Source of the DNA: an uncultured Pedobacter sp.
GTDB taxonomy: Bacteria > Bacteroidota > Bacteroidia > Sphingobacteriales > Sphingobacteriaceae
NCBI RefSeq assembly: GCF_913776295.1
Contig: NZ_CAJYOJ010000025.1
Location: forward strand, 1-59,423
DNA length: 59,423 nucleotides
Direction of reading: 5' to 3'
In this document: positions 34,411 to 42,950 of the stretch, one piece after another
How the letters are laid out: each line of letters opens with the position of its first letter
Numbering within the stretch: the stretch's first letter is position 1
The notes under the pieces: model-generated
Told to the model about the DNA's origin: nothing
Seen by the model: the letters and a program-made list of their open reading frames with translations, nothing else
The model's database searches: none
Program-made: the position numbers and the translations under genes

Positions 34411-34952
34411 GAATTTGTTTAGCTGTCATGCTGCCCACGCTCGTTTTTTAACGAGTGTTTAATAGTACGACGTTTATCACAATGGCATCGTATAGCTATT
34501 TTTGAATTCATTAAAACAAGCAATCAAGAAAAATTAATGATGCGCATTATAAGTTACATTAATAAAAGATTCCTCGCTGCGCACAGAGTGACAACAAATA
34601 TATGCTGCTCACGCTCGTTTTTAACGAGCGTTTAATAATTCATCGTTTATAACGATATAACCGCAAAACTATTTCTGCGCTCGTTTGGAAGCGAGCGCGG
34701 GCGAAAAACCGCCTGTGCGGACAGGCCTGCCCGTACAGGCGGGGAAAGATTTTATTATAGCCTTATCCATTACACAACTGATGAAAAACCCAGTAATTTC
34801 AGTCGAAATAACGAAATGAGCTACATTAAAAACACCTAAACAGAAAAAAACATCTCTTATTTCCCTTTGAAACTAAAATGTTATAATCAAATTTCCATTT
34901 TTAGCTGCATAATTGGCTATATTGAAAACGTAAACTAACTAAACTCAACCAA
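34411..34952. other. repeat-filled spacer between the MoxR operon and the tldD genes
   Basis: No gene is visible in 542 bp. It contains palindromes at 34438-34457, 34612-34630, 34678-34697 and 34712-34743 and a short 'tcctcgctgcgcacagagtgaca' motif near 34570. The last 100 bp are AT-rich and should hold the promoter of the following gene, but I cannot place it with confidence. Confidence 0.6.
34438..34743. repeat. cluster of REP-like palindromes (ACGCTCG family)
   Basis: Two copies of a 'tgctgcccacgctcg' unit: CGCTCGTTTTTTAACGAGTG (34438-34457) and CGCTCGTTTTTAACGAGCG (34612-34630), each followed by 'tttaata' and a 'cgtttat' segment. The second is closed by CGCTCGTTTGGAAGCGAGCG (34678-34697), shared with 9377-9398. 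A GC-rich stem with 'cctgtgcggacagg' and 'cctgcccgtacagg' (34712-34743) follows. The unit looks like a composite element of about 90 bp bounded by two hairpins. Confidence 0.65.
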
Positions 34953-36587
34953 TTGAAAAGAAAAGACTTTCTCTACCTATCCGGAATGGGTATGGGTGCC
35001 CTGCTTCTGCCCGACCTTTCTGCATTCGGAACTCCAATAGCCCCCTTACAGGCGCTAGAAGGTGTAGATGTAAAAATTAAAAAGGAACTGGCCGATGTTG
35101 CACTAAATGCAGCGAAATCAAAAGGCGCAAGTTATGCTGATATCCGCATCGGGCGTTACCTGAACCAATTTGTGGCCACCCGCGAAAAACGGGTCCAAGG
35201 TGTAGCCAATACCGAATCGTATGGTGTGGGCATCCGTGTGTTGGTTAATGGTTGCTGGGGATTTGCCGCTACAAACAATGTAACCAAAGATGCCATTGCC
35301 AAAGCAGCCGAACAAGCAGTTGCAGTTGCAAAAGCCAATGCCAAAATACAGGGTGAACCGGTTCAACTGGCACCCCAAAAAGGTTATGGAGAAGTAAGCT
35401 GGAAAACTCCCATCGAAATTAATGCCTTCGAAGTTCCGGTAAAGGAAAAAGTAGACCTGCTTTTAAATGTGAACGATGCGGCCATGCAAAATGGCGCCAA
35501 TTTTGTGAATTCCGTTATTTTCGCGGTGAATGAGCAAAAATACTTCGCCTCAACCGATGGTTCTTACATCGATCAGGATGTTCATCGCATTTACCCTACT
35601 TTTAACGTTACCAAGGTTGACCGTGAATCGGGTAAATTTAAAACCCGTAATGCGTTGAGTGCTCCTTCTGGTATGGGTTACGAATATATGCACGCCCGAC
35701 CTGAAGATAAAGTTACCGGTATCGTTACGCGCTATAAAGGTCGTTACGATATGCTCGAAGATGTAAAGGAAGCAGCCCGTGTAGCTACAGAAAAAGTAAA
35801 AGCAAAATCCGTTGAACCAGGCAAATACGACCTCGTTTTAGATCCTTCGCACCTATGGTTAACCATTCATGAATCGGTTGGCCACCCAACAGAGTTAGAC
35901 CGCGTTTTAGGTTATGAAGCCAATTATGCCGGAACGAGTTTCCTGACATTGGATAAATGGGAATCGAAAAAATTCAAATTTGGCAGCGATAAAGTAAACA
36001 TTGTGGCCGATAAAACGCAGGTTGGATCGTTAGGTGCTGTAGGATATGATGATGAGGGTGTAAAATGCAAAAAATGGAATCTGATCAAAGACGGTATTTT
36101 GGTCAGTTACCAGGCCATCCGCGATCAGGCACATATTATCGGTTTAACCGAATCGAACGGCTGCTGTTACTCACAAGGCTGGGATGATGTTCAGTTTCAG
36201 CGCATGCCAAATGTTTCACTACAGCCGGGCAAAGAAAAACTAATTGTGGATGAGATGATCAAAAACGTTGAAAAAGGCATTTACATCATCGGCGACGGAA
36301 GTTTCTCTATTGATCAGCAACGTTACAATTTCCAGTTCGGCGGACAAATTTTCTATGAAATTAAGCAAGGTAAGATTGTAGGCATGCTAAATGATGTAGC
36401 TTACCAGGCTAACACACAAGAGTTCTGGAACTCCTGCAATGCCATCTGCGATGAAAGCGACTACCGTTTGGGCGGCTCTTTCAATGATGGAAAAGGTCAG
36501 CCTTCTCAAAGCAGTGCCGTGTCGCATGGCAGTGCCACCACCAGGTTTAACGGAGTCAATGTTATCAATACAGCAAGAAAAATATAA
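34953..36587 (+). CDS. tldD: TldD-family metallopeptidase with Tat-like N-terminus
   Basis: A 544-residue TldD/PmbA-family zinc peptidase. The zinc site is HESVGH at residues 306-311, with the conserved HPTELDRVLGYEANYAGTSF following and GCCYSQGWDDVQFQRMPNVSL further on. The N-terminus MKRKDFLYLSGMGMGALLLP resembles a twin-arginine signal with KR in place of RR. The start is TTG at 34953. TldD normally works as a complex with TldE/PmbA, encoded 2 bp downstream. Substrates are unknown; no RiPP precursor is adjacent. Confidence 0.92.
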   Translation: MKRKDFLYLSGMGMGALLLPDLSAFGTPIAPLQALEGVDVKIKKELADVALNAAKSKGASYADIRIGRYLNQFVATREKRVQGVANTESYGVGIRVLVNGCWGFAATNNVTKDAIAKAAEQAVAVAKANAKIQGEPVQLAPQKGYGEVSWKTPIEINAFEVPVKEKVDLLLNVNDAAMQNGANFVNSVIFAVNEQKYFASTDGSYIDQDVHRIYPTFNVTKVDRESGKFKTRNALSAPSGMGYEYMHARPEDKVTGIVTRYKGRYDMLEDVKEAARVATEKVKAKSVEPGKYDLVLDPSHLWLTIHESVGHPTELDRVLGYEANYAGTSFLTLDKWESKKFKFGSDKVNIVADKTQVGSLGAVGYDDEGVKCKKWNLIKDGILVSYQAIRDQAHIIGLTESNGCCYSQGWDDVQFQRMPNVSLQPGKEKLIVDEMIKNVEKGIYIIGDGSFSIDQQRYNFQFGGQIFYEIKQGKIVGMLNDVAYQANTQEFWNSCNAICDESDYRLGGSFNDGKGQPSQSSAVSHGSATTRFNGVNVINTARKI

Positions 36588-36589
36588 TT

Positions 36590-37906
36590 ATGGCCATATT
36601 AAGTAAAGAAGAAGCCCAGGCGATATTAAAAAAAGTAGTCGGTTATTCGAAAGCCGATTTTTGTGAAGTAAGTTTAAACGGCTCTGATGGTGGCAACATC
36701 CGTTATGCCCGTAATGCCGTTTCTACCGCAGGCCAAATCAGCACAATGAGCTTAGGCGTAAGCTCCACCTTTGGCAAGAAGACCGGTTCTGCCTCTATAA
36801 ATGAATTTGATGATGCCTCTTTGCAAAAAGTAGTAAAGAGAGCAGAAGAGCTGGCCATGCTGGCGCCAGAGAATCCCGAATTTATGCCACCCCTGGGTCC
36901 GCAAACCTTTGCAGAATCGAATACCTATAATGATAAAACAGCTGCTATTACACCTGATACCCGGGCGGAAATGGTGGCTAAGAGTTTGAGCGTGTCTAAA
37001 GCTGCAAATCTGGATGCCGCTGGTTTCCTCGAAAATGCTACGCGTTTTAATGCCATTATGAATTCTAAAGGTTTGTTTGCTTATAATAAAGGGACAAATG
37101 TATCTTTTTCAGTTACGGTGAGAAACAAACAGGGAACAGGTTCTGGTTATGTGGAGCAGGATTTTAATGATCTGGACAAAATGGACACCCTGGCACTCAG
37201 TAAAATTGCGGCAAGCAAAGCCAATGGCTCGGCAGGGGCCAAAGCCATAGAGCCAGGTAAGTATACTGTTATTTTGGAGCCACTGGCTGCCAGCGATATC
37301 ATTGGCAATATGTTCAGGGGATTTGATGCCCGCAGTGCGGATGAAGGCCGGAGTTTTATGAGCAAAAAAGGCGGTGGAACACGTTTAGGTGAGCAGCTGT
37401 TCTCTGAAAATGTAAACATCTATTCTGACCCGATGAACGCTGAAATTCCATCATCCACATTCACAGGAGAAGGTTTACCGGTAAAAAGAACACAATGGGT
37501 GGAAAAAGGAGTAGTGAAAAACTTATCCTATTCAAGGTATTGGGCCGCACAAAAAAATGTTCAACCACTTCCTTTTAGCCGCAGCATGATTATTGAAGGT
37601 GGCAACCAATCGTTGGAAGACCTCATTAAGAGCACAGAAAAAGGCATTTTGGTCACCCGTTTCTGGTATATCCGTTCGGTTGATCCGCAAACCTTATTAC
37701 TTACCGGATTAACACGGGATGGTACTTTTTATATCGAAAACGGTGAAATTAAATTCCCGATCAAAAATTTCAGGTTTAACGAAAGCCCGGTAATCATGCT
37801 TAACAACGTGGAAGCTTTGGGTAAACCGGTAAGAACAGGAAGCGGATTGATACCGCCAATGAAAATCAGGGATTTTACATTCACTTCATTATCAGACGCG
37901 GTTTAA
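36590..37906 (+). CDS. pmbA: TldE/PmbA-family partner protein
   Basis: A 438-residue PmbA/TldE homologue without the HExxxH site, as usual for the non-catalytic partner; the family motifs IRYARNAVSTAGQISTMSLGVS, FRGFDARSADEGRSFMSKK, YSDPMNAEIPSSTFTGEG, GIPP-like SGLIPPMKI are visible. No signal peptide, unlike the two flanking TldD proteins. It starts 2 bp after the first tldD and is followed after 152 bp by the second, so one TldE may serve two TldD subunits. Confidence 0.9.
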   Translation: MAILSKEEAQAILKKVVGYSKADFCEVSLNGSDGGNIRYARNAVSTAGQISTMSLGVSSTFGKKTGSASINEFDDASLQKVVKRAEELAMLAPENPEFMPPLGPQTFAESNTYNDKTAAITPDTRAEMVAKSLSVSKAANLDAAGFLENATRFNAIMNSKGLFAYNKGTNVSFSVTVRNKQGTGSGYVEQDFNDLDKMDTLALSKIAASKANGSAGAKAIEPGKYTVILEPLAASDIIGNMFRGFDARSADEGRSFMSKKGGGTRLGEQLFSENVNIYSDPMNAEIPSSTFTGEGLPVKRTQWVEKGVVKNLSYSRYWAAQKNVQPLPFSRSMIIEGGNQSLEDLIKSTEKGILVTRFWYIRSVDPQTLLLTGLTRDGTFYIENGEIKFPIKNFRFNESPVIMLNNVEALGKPVRTGSGLIPPMKIRDFTFTSLSDAV

Positions 37907-37959
37907 CTAGCTCCAGCCTACATATCGTCATCTAGACTGAAGTACAGACATAAGCGATT

Positions 37960-38032
37960 CGTCATTCCCGCGCAGGCGGGAATCCTAAAGCTATTGCATT
38001 ACGATTCCCAATCAAGTTGGGAATGATGACCA
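37960..38032. repeat. 'gtcattcccgc' palindromes between tldE and second tldD
   Basis: ATTCCCGCGCAGGCGGGAAT (perfect-type stem) is followed at about 38003-38026 by GATTCCCAATCAAGTTGGGAATGATG, another stem. A related 'gtcattcccgggaaaagggaaaccctaaa' occurs near 43090, so this is a dispersed intergenic element. It could terminate transcription before the second tldD. Confidence 0.6.
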
Positions 38033-38058
38033 ACTTAAGAATTTAAAACAACTAAAAA

Positions 38059-39699
38059 TTGAGAAGAAGAGATTTCCTATACATGACCGGTGTTGGTCTT
38101 GGCGCCAGGGTGCTGCCTAACATTCCTGCTTTTGGCAAAATAATTTCTGTTGAAGAGTCTTTAACGCCTGTTGATGTTGCCTTAAAGAAAAAAATGGCTG
38201 AAATTGCACTCAATGCAGCAAAAAGCAAAGGTGCCACTTATGCTGATGTTCGTATAGGAAGGTATTTGAACCAGGTTGTAGCCACCAGAGAAACACGGGT
38301 AGAAAACATTTCCAATTCTGAATCATACGGTTTAGGTGTACGTGTGATTGCCAATGGAAGCTGGGGTTTTGCCGCAACAAACAACATGGACGACAGCAGC
38401 ATTGCCAAGGCTGCTGAAGCTGCTGTGGCCATAGCTAAAGGAAATGCCAGATTAATGGAAGAACCTGTAAGACTAGCCGCGCAAAAGGGTTTTGGCGAGG
38501 TAAGCTGGAAAACACCCATTGAAATCAATGCCTTTGAAGTGCCCATTGCCGACAAAGTTGATCTCCTCTTAAATGTAAATAGCGAGGCCATGAAAGGTGG
38601 CGCTAAATATATCAGTTCCAATCTCTTCATGGTCAATGAACAAAAATATTTTGCCTCTACTGACGGATCGTATATTGATCAGGATATTCACAGGATATGG
38701 CCAACCTTTACCCTAACCAAAACGGATTCGGCAAGCGGAAAATTTGAAACCAGAAATGCCTTAAGCGCACCCATGGGAATGGGCTTTGAATATCTGCAAC
38801 CGAAAGATGAAGAAAAAATAAAAGGCGGACCGGTTACGATGTACAAAAAACGCTACGATATCCTTGAAGATGTGCGTGAAGCTGCAGTACATGTTGACGA
38901 AAAATTAAAGGCGAAACCCGTAGCACCGGGCAAATACGATCTTGTTCTAGATCCGTCACATCTATTTTTAACCATACATGAATCTGTCGGCCATCCCACC
39001 GAACTCGACCGGGTTTTGGGCTACGAAGCCAATTATGCCGGAACCAGTTTCCTGACATTGGATAAATGGGAATCCAAAAAATTCAACTTTGGCAGCAAAG
39101 AAGTAAATATTATCGGCGACAAACTGGAACCAGGTTCCTTAGGTGCGGTGGGTTATGACGATGAAGGCGTAAAATGTGGTAAATGGGATATTATTAAAGA
39201 TGGGATTCTGGTAAATTATCAAACCATCCGCGATCAGGCACATATTTTAGGCTTGGCAGCATCGCAGGGCTGTTGTTATGCCGACAGCTGGGACAGCCTT
39301 CAGTTTCAGCGGATGCCAAATGTTTCGTTGATGCCTGGAGATCAGGCTTTAAGCGCTGCCGAAATGGTTAAAAAGGTAGAGAAAGGCATCTATATGTTCG
39401 GCCGGAATTCTTATTCTATCGATCAACAGCGTTATAACTTCCAGTTCAGCGCGCAGTTGGCGTACGAAATTAAAGAAGGAAAGATTTTTGGCATGCTAAA
39501 AGATGCCGCCTATCAAGCCAATACCCAGGAATTCTGGAATTCATGCGTGCAACGCTGCGACAGAAATGATTACCGCCTGGGCGGGACATTTTCGGATGGC
39601 AAAGGTCAGCCAGGGCAGGTAAGCGCAGTTTCGCATGGTAGCCCTACCACCCGTTTTAATGGCGTTAATGTAATCAATACCGGCAGGAGGTTAGGTTAG
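38059..39699 (+). CDS. second TldD-family metallopeptidase with Tat signal
   Basis: A 546-residue paralogue of the gene at 34953, with the same HESVGH zinc site (307-312). The long identical stretches around it (ESVGHPTELDRVLGYEANY) and at the C-terminus show a tandem duplication that has diverged mostly in the first third. The N-terminus MRRRDFLYMTGVGLGARVLP has a true RR-x-FL Tat motif. It too begins with TTG. It is 152 bp after tldE and across a palindromic element, so it may be transcribed separately. Substrate specificity versus the first copy is unknown. Confidence 0.92.
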   Translation: MRRRDFLYMTGVGLGARVLPNIPAFGKIISVEESLTPVDVALKKKMAEIALNAAKSKGATYADVRIGRYLNQVVATRETRVENISNSESYGLGVRVIANGSWGFAATNNMDDSSIAKAAEAAVAIAKGNARLMEEPVRLAAQKGFGEVSWKTPIEINAFEVPIADKVDLLLNVNSEAMKGGAKYISSNLFMVNEQKYFASTDGSYIDQDIHRIWPTFTLTKTDSASGKFETRNALSAPMGMGFEYLQPKDEEKIKGGPVTMYKKRYDILEDVREAAVHVDEKLKAKPVAPGKYDLVLDPSHLFLTIHESVGHPTELDRVLGYEANYAGTSFLTLDKWESKKFNFGSKEVNIIGDKLEPGSLGAVGYDDEGVKCGKWDIIKDGILVNYQTIRDQAHILGLAASQGCCYADSWDSLQFQRMPNVSLMPGDQALSAAEMVKKVEKGIYMFGRNSYSIDQQRYNFQFSAQLAYEIKEGKIFGMLKDAAYQANTQEFWNSCVQRCDRNDYRLGGTFSDGKGQPGQVSAVSHGSPTTRFNGVNVINTGRRLG

Positions 39700-39745
39700 C
39701 ATTCCGTATACACATCGTTTTTGTAAGTTCCAGACTTCTGCTGTC

Positions 39746-39817
39746 ATTCTGAATGCAATGAAGAATCTTTTGTCAGGCGACTGCTGATCGTCTAAAGATC
39801 CTCCGTTGCATCAGAAT
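39746..39817. repeat. long imperfect inverted repeat after second tldD
   Basis: ATTCTGAATGCAA near 39746 pairs with TTGCATCAGAAT ending at 39817, and inner GAATCTTT/AAAGATCC segments also pair. It is of the widespread 'tcattctgaa...gatcctccgttgc' type, lies between convergent genes and may act as a bidirectional terminator. Confidence 0.5.
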
Positions 39818-39863
39818 AATTGTTCAGTAAGCCCACATACCCTGTAAAAACACCAGTTATGTT

Positions 39864-40139
39864 TTATTTCGATTCCTTTGCATTATCTATTGCAATATTA
39901 AAAGTCTTGTAAAATTCACCCTTGATCCATTGCACCTTACCAAAATCCTTCATCTCTGGCGCAATGATGTAATTCCCTGTCTCACTATCAAGGATCACTA
40001 CCATGTTGGTGGCATTTACTTCAGTGCGGTACCTTCCGCCTGTTTGATCCTGGCTATTTTTAAAACTGATGGCGGTAAACATGATGCCAGCGCCTAAAAA
40101 TCCCAATAAAAGGGATTTGGAATCCAATGTGATTTTCAT
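39864..40139 (-). CDS. small membrane-anchored protein, unknown
   Basis: A 91-residue protein with one hydrophobic segment (SLLLGFLGAGIMFTAISF, residues about 9-26) and a short periplasmic-like domain (YRTEVNATNMVVILDSETGNYIIAPEM) ending in charged residues. It has no catalytic motif I recognise. It is on the minus strand, 88 bp downstream of the L7/L12-like gene, and may be cotranscribed. Confidence 0.55.
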   Translation of the reverse strand: MKITLDSKSLLLGFLGAGIMFTAISFKNSQDQTGGRYRTEVNATNMVVILDSETGNYIIAPEMKDFGKVQWIKGEFYKTFNIAIDNAKESK

Positions 40140-40227
40140 ATTCTTAAGATTTATTTGTGTGTGAAATCAAATTAATAATTTTAGTTCACGCATTTTAATT
40201 CTATCAGAAATATTGCATCACTTTTTA

Positions 40228-40695
40228 CTAAATGTTAAACATAATACAGGTTAAAGCTGCTGCAGCCAGAACAATAAGCAATAGTTTTATCAAAAATTTT
40301 CGAATGGGATTTTGGTTAGCCGCTACGTGGTCAGCAACGAGATCTTTGATTTCCGTATCCCTGCTTTGCCGCACTACATTGCCGGTAACCTTATACCGGA
40401 GCAACTTTTCAACATAGTCTTTACTTTCCGCCAAACCCAAACCTGTGGCATCTTTATAATGTTTGATAGCATTTAATTTATTGCCATTCCTCAAGATAGC
40501 CAACAGCTCTGCATCCAGATTGGGGAGATTGGCTATCGGTTCCTGTATCCCTCCCTCTAAGCTATCAACATAATCTTTGGCATCTTTTAAACCACAACCA
40601 CTATGATCTTTGATTATCTTAACAGCTGCTACTTTCTGATCATTTGCGAGTAATACTAAGGCTTGTTGTTTTGCTTCGGGGCTAACATGAATCAT
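40228..40695 (-). CDS. tandem L7/L12 C-terminal-like domains with a membrane tail
   Basis: A 155-residue protein. Two copies of a ribosomal L7/L12 C-terminal-like helix pair are visible: VAAVKIIKDHSGCGLKDAKD (about 22-41) and LNAIKHYKDATGLGLAESKD (about 74-93), each continuing into YVD/YVEKL. The C-terminal KFLIKLLLIVLAAAALTCIMF is a single membrane anchor. It has no ribosomal stalk hinge or dimerisation domain, so it is not L7/L12. Function is unknown; the family is probably a protein-interaction module at the membrane. Confidence 0.75.
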   Translation of the reverse strand: MIHVSPEAKQQALVLLANDQKVAAVKIIKDHSGCGLKDAKDYVDSLEGGIQEPIANLPNLDAELLAILRNGNKLNAIKHYKDATGLGLAESKDYVEKLLRYKVTGNVVRQSRDTEIKDLVADHVAANQNPIRKFLIKLLLIVLAAAALTCIMFNI

Positions 40696-40941
40696 AATTT
40701 TTAAGTTAGCAAAATATATTCCGAAAAAAGAGATTTTGACCTTGATTCTAAGATCAAGCTATCTTGTTCAAATTTCATCAGAAAACAGACCTTACAGTCA
40801 TTCTGAATAAAGTAATCTTCCGGATAAATCTTTCCATTTTAAAAGCAGTATCCAACTAAAGAAAAAGGACAGATTTTCCTTTCTGTTAAAGAAATATGTA
40901 TCTATAGGGTCTCATTAATCTTTGTTAAATTAAAACAGGGA

Positions 40942-41175
40942 TCAATTTTTAATCAAATCTTCCATCACAGCAGCCTGCCCCATTCCCACAATAACCACCA
41001 CATTTTTATCTGCCTGCAAAACCTGGTTATGCAAGTTTGCCTACATAATCACATTTCTTTTATACCAGGCAGCAACCAGATCCGGACCTAAAAAAATTGG
41101 CTTTAGCACTGATTCTGTTAGCAATGAAATATAAACTTCCTGGTTTAAACGGTGTTGGCCTATTAAAATCAACGT
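40942..41175 (-). pseudogene. DUF5694-like gene remnant
   Basis: On the minus strand one frame reads ...SLLTESVLKPIFLGPDLVAA, then WYKRNVIM, an in-frame TAG (plus-strand 41041-41043), then ANLHNQVLQADKNVVVIVGM, GQAAVMEDLIKN and a TGA at 40942-40944. This matches, as I recall it, the C-terminal part of DUF5694 proteins (…pDLVAxWYkRN…G.GH). A Tyr codon seems to have become TAG, and the N-terminal part of the gene is missing; the frame begins in the tail of the DUF3667 gene. It is a decayed fragment. Confidence 0.5.
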
Positions 41176-41909
41176 TTTGCAATGACAGCGAAAGCAATCC
41201 CCAGTATAAGCGCTAGTAAATTGTATGATATGGGAACGAGGATACTTCTTAAAATCAAGGCTACCTTACTATAGTTAAAGACCGAAAAAAACTGATAATA
41301 AAACAAAATGCTATAGAAAAGACCGAAAAAGCTTAATACACCGAAGTATAGAAATAACAGCACCTGGGTATTATGATAGAATATGGTCAACACCGAAACA
41401 AGAAGACCGATAATCATTTCCACAATCACACGGTAAGAGTTTAAAACCAGGTGTTCTGAAAAATTGAGCTTCGCTTTTCTAAACCATATTAAACTAAAGC
41501 ACGAATAAATGGGAATTGTGATGATGAGTATTAGTTTAGGATAATGAGAAATGAATTTCTCGAGATCGTTCATCATTGCTTTGCTCCCCTTAGGCATCAG
41601 ATCGGACATATTACCATGTGCATAGGGCGCTATGAGACCTGATACCGTAAGAATGAGCAGGATGAGCGTAACAAAACTAAAATAAGGAACCCTTTTGCCC
41701 TGAATGTATTCGCGGACACTGTGCCCCGGCCGGGTGAACAGACTTTTTAGGGTAAATAAAATGCCTTTGTCTACATGCCAAACCCCGTGAATAAAGTCAT
41801 GTTCGACAAAGTGTTTAATAGAATAACGATGTGTAGTAGACTTTTGCCCACAGTTAGCACAGTAATTCTGCATCACCGGAGCCCCACAATTCAGGCAATC
41901 TGTTGACAT
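41169..41909 (-). CDS. DUF3667 membrane protein with zinc ribbon
   Basis: A 246-residue DUF3667 protein. An N-terminal zinc-ribbon (CLNCG...CANCGQK) is followed by the family's helix-loop HWxVxKG region (GVWHVDKGILFTLKSLFTRPGHSVREYIQGKR) and five membrane segments. The family is Bacteroidota-wide and uncharacterised. It starts 7 bp after the stop of the 85-aa gene on the same strand, so the two are an operon, probably controlled by the TetR regulator upstream. Confidence 0.9.
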   Translation of the reverse strand: MSTDCLNCGAPVMQNYCANCGQKSTTHRYSIKHFVEHDFIHGVWHVDKGILFTLKSLFTRPGHSVREYIQGKRVPYFSFVTLILLILTVSGLIAPYAHGNMSDLMPKGSKAMMNDLEKFISHYPKLILIITIPIYSCFSLIWFRKAKLNFSEHLVLNSYRVIVEMIIGLLVSVLTIFYHNTQVLLFLYFGVLSFFGLFYSILFYYQFFSVFNYSKVALILRSILVPISYNLLALILGIAFAVIAKR

Positions 41910-41915
41910 GGCTGG

Positions 41916-42173
41916 CTACGATTTGGCGTTTCTGTTTTTAAGTTCAGTATTAATCTGAGACAAGCTGATCAAAGTTGGCAAAAGTGTTAGCGAACTGCAG
42001 AATGGAACGATCATCAGTACTTTGGGCATATTAGATGAAAAGGCCAGATAAATTATAACAGCGGTAGCAATAAGCAATACCAGGCCAAGTCCAAACAGTG
42101 CACCCTGCAAACTTTTTTTCTTTTTATACAATTCTTCTACAGGTATTGCCGAAATGGAAGTCTCCTTTTTCAT
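41916..42173 (-). CDS. small two-helix membrane protein
   Basis: An 85-residue protein with two hydrophobic segments (about 24-46 and 50-70) and charged ends. It has no recognisable motif. It is the first gene of a two-gene operon with DUF3667, divergent from a TetR regulator; a candidate -7 element (TATATTTG, minus strand, plus coordinates 42247-42254) and a perfect palindrome lie upstream. Confidence 0.6.
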   Translation of the reverse strand: MKKETSISAIPVEELYKKKKSLQGALFGLGLVLLIATAVIIYLAFSSNMPKVLMIVPFCSSLTLLPTLISLSQINTELKNRNAKS

Positions 42174-42246
42174 ATTGTTTGCTCAGATTAATGTAGTTTG
42201 GGTGTCGTGGAGCTTCGTCATTATTTCAGGCATCTCCCCGACCAGA

Positions 42247-42277
42247 CAAATATACAACATATCACCAATTGGTGATA
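42247..42277 (-). promoter_or_regulatory. promoter with TetR-type operator palindrome
   Basis: TATCACCAATTGGTGATA (42260-42277) is a perfect 18-bp palindrome. Just downstream on the minus strand is TATATTTG (42254 to 42247), an exact TAnnTTTG -7 element for the small membrane protein/DUF3667 operon. The palindrome sits where it would block that promoter and is 50 bp from the TetR start, so it is the best candidate TetR operator, likely with autoregulation. Confidence 0.65.
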
Positions 42278-42326
42278 AAAATATTTAAAATGATTGCGTA
42301 ATTTTCCAAACGGTTATTTTTATGAT

Positions 42327-42950
42327 ATGGAAAAGAAAACAGAAGCGAAATCGTTAAGAAACAAAGAAAAAAGCAAACAGAAATTTTTAGCTGCTGTAGA
42401 AAAAATACTTCACACCAAGGGTTTCTCAGGCCTTAAGGTTAATGATATTGCGCGTACTGCAGGCCTGGACAAAAAATTGATCTATAATTATTTTGGTGGA
42501 AAAGATGGTTTGATTGATGAATATATCCGTTCACAGGATTTCTGGAGCAATGTAAAAGATGAATCAGGTGAGACTTTGATAAACGATGGGGGAAAAGAAT
42601 TCTCGAAAACCATGCTACTCTCTCAATTTGATTATATTTTTAAGAATAAAAATATACAAAAAATTCTGCTTTGGGGATTGATAGAGAACCGTAAATCGCT
42701 AAGAAAACTGGCAAACGATCGCGAGGAAAATGGAGCGCGATTATTTGAAGGCATTACCGACCCACATTTTAAAGAAAATGCCAAACGATACAGGGCCATT
42801 ATTGCATTACTGATTTCGGGAATCTACTATCTGGACATTTACGCCGCCACAAACGACTGTACCTTTTGTGGATTGGACCTTAAAAGTACGTCTGGAAGGT
42901 CAGAAATTGAAAACGCCATTTCTTTTTTGGTCGATAAAACTTATGAGTAA
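42327..42950 (+). CDS. TetR/AcrR-family transcriptional regulator
   Basis: A 207-residue regulator. The N-terminal HTH (KFLAAVEKILHTKGFSGLKV, then NDIARTAGLDKKLIYNYFGG, about residues 18-58) is typical of TetR; the C-terminal ligand domain is helical with two cysteines (CTFCGLD) that might be redox-active or bind metal. I chose ATG 42327 (MEKKTEAKSLRNK); the longer TTG start adds no conserved residues. It is divergent from the small membrane protein/DUF3667 operon. Confidence 0.88.
   Translation: MEKKTEAKSLRNKEKSKQKFLAAVEKILHTKGFSGLKVNDIARTAGLDKKLIYNYFGGKDGLIDEYIRSQDFWSNVKDESGETLINDGGKEFSKTMLLSQFDYIFKNKNIQKILLWGLIENRKSLRKLANDREENGARLFEGITDPHFKENAKRYRAIIALLISGIYYLDIYAATNDCTFCGLDLKSTSGRSEIENAISFLVDKTYE

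Noticed and set aside
34953..39699. TldD triad as part of a RiPP/microcin cluster
   Set aside because: No precursor peptide, modification enzyme or transporter is adjacent; only the peptidase triad is supported.
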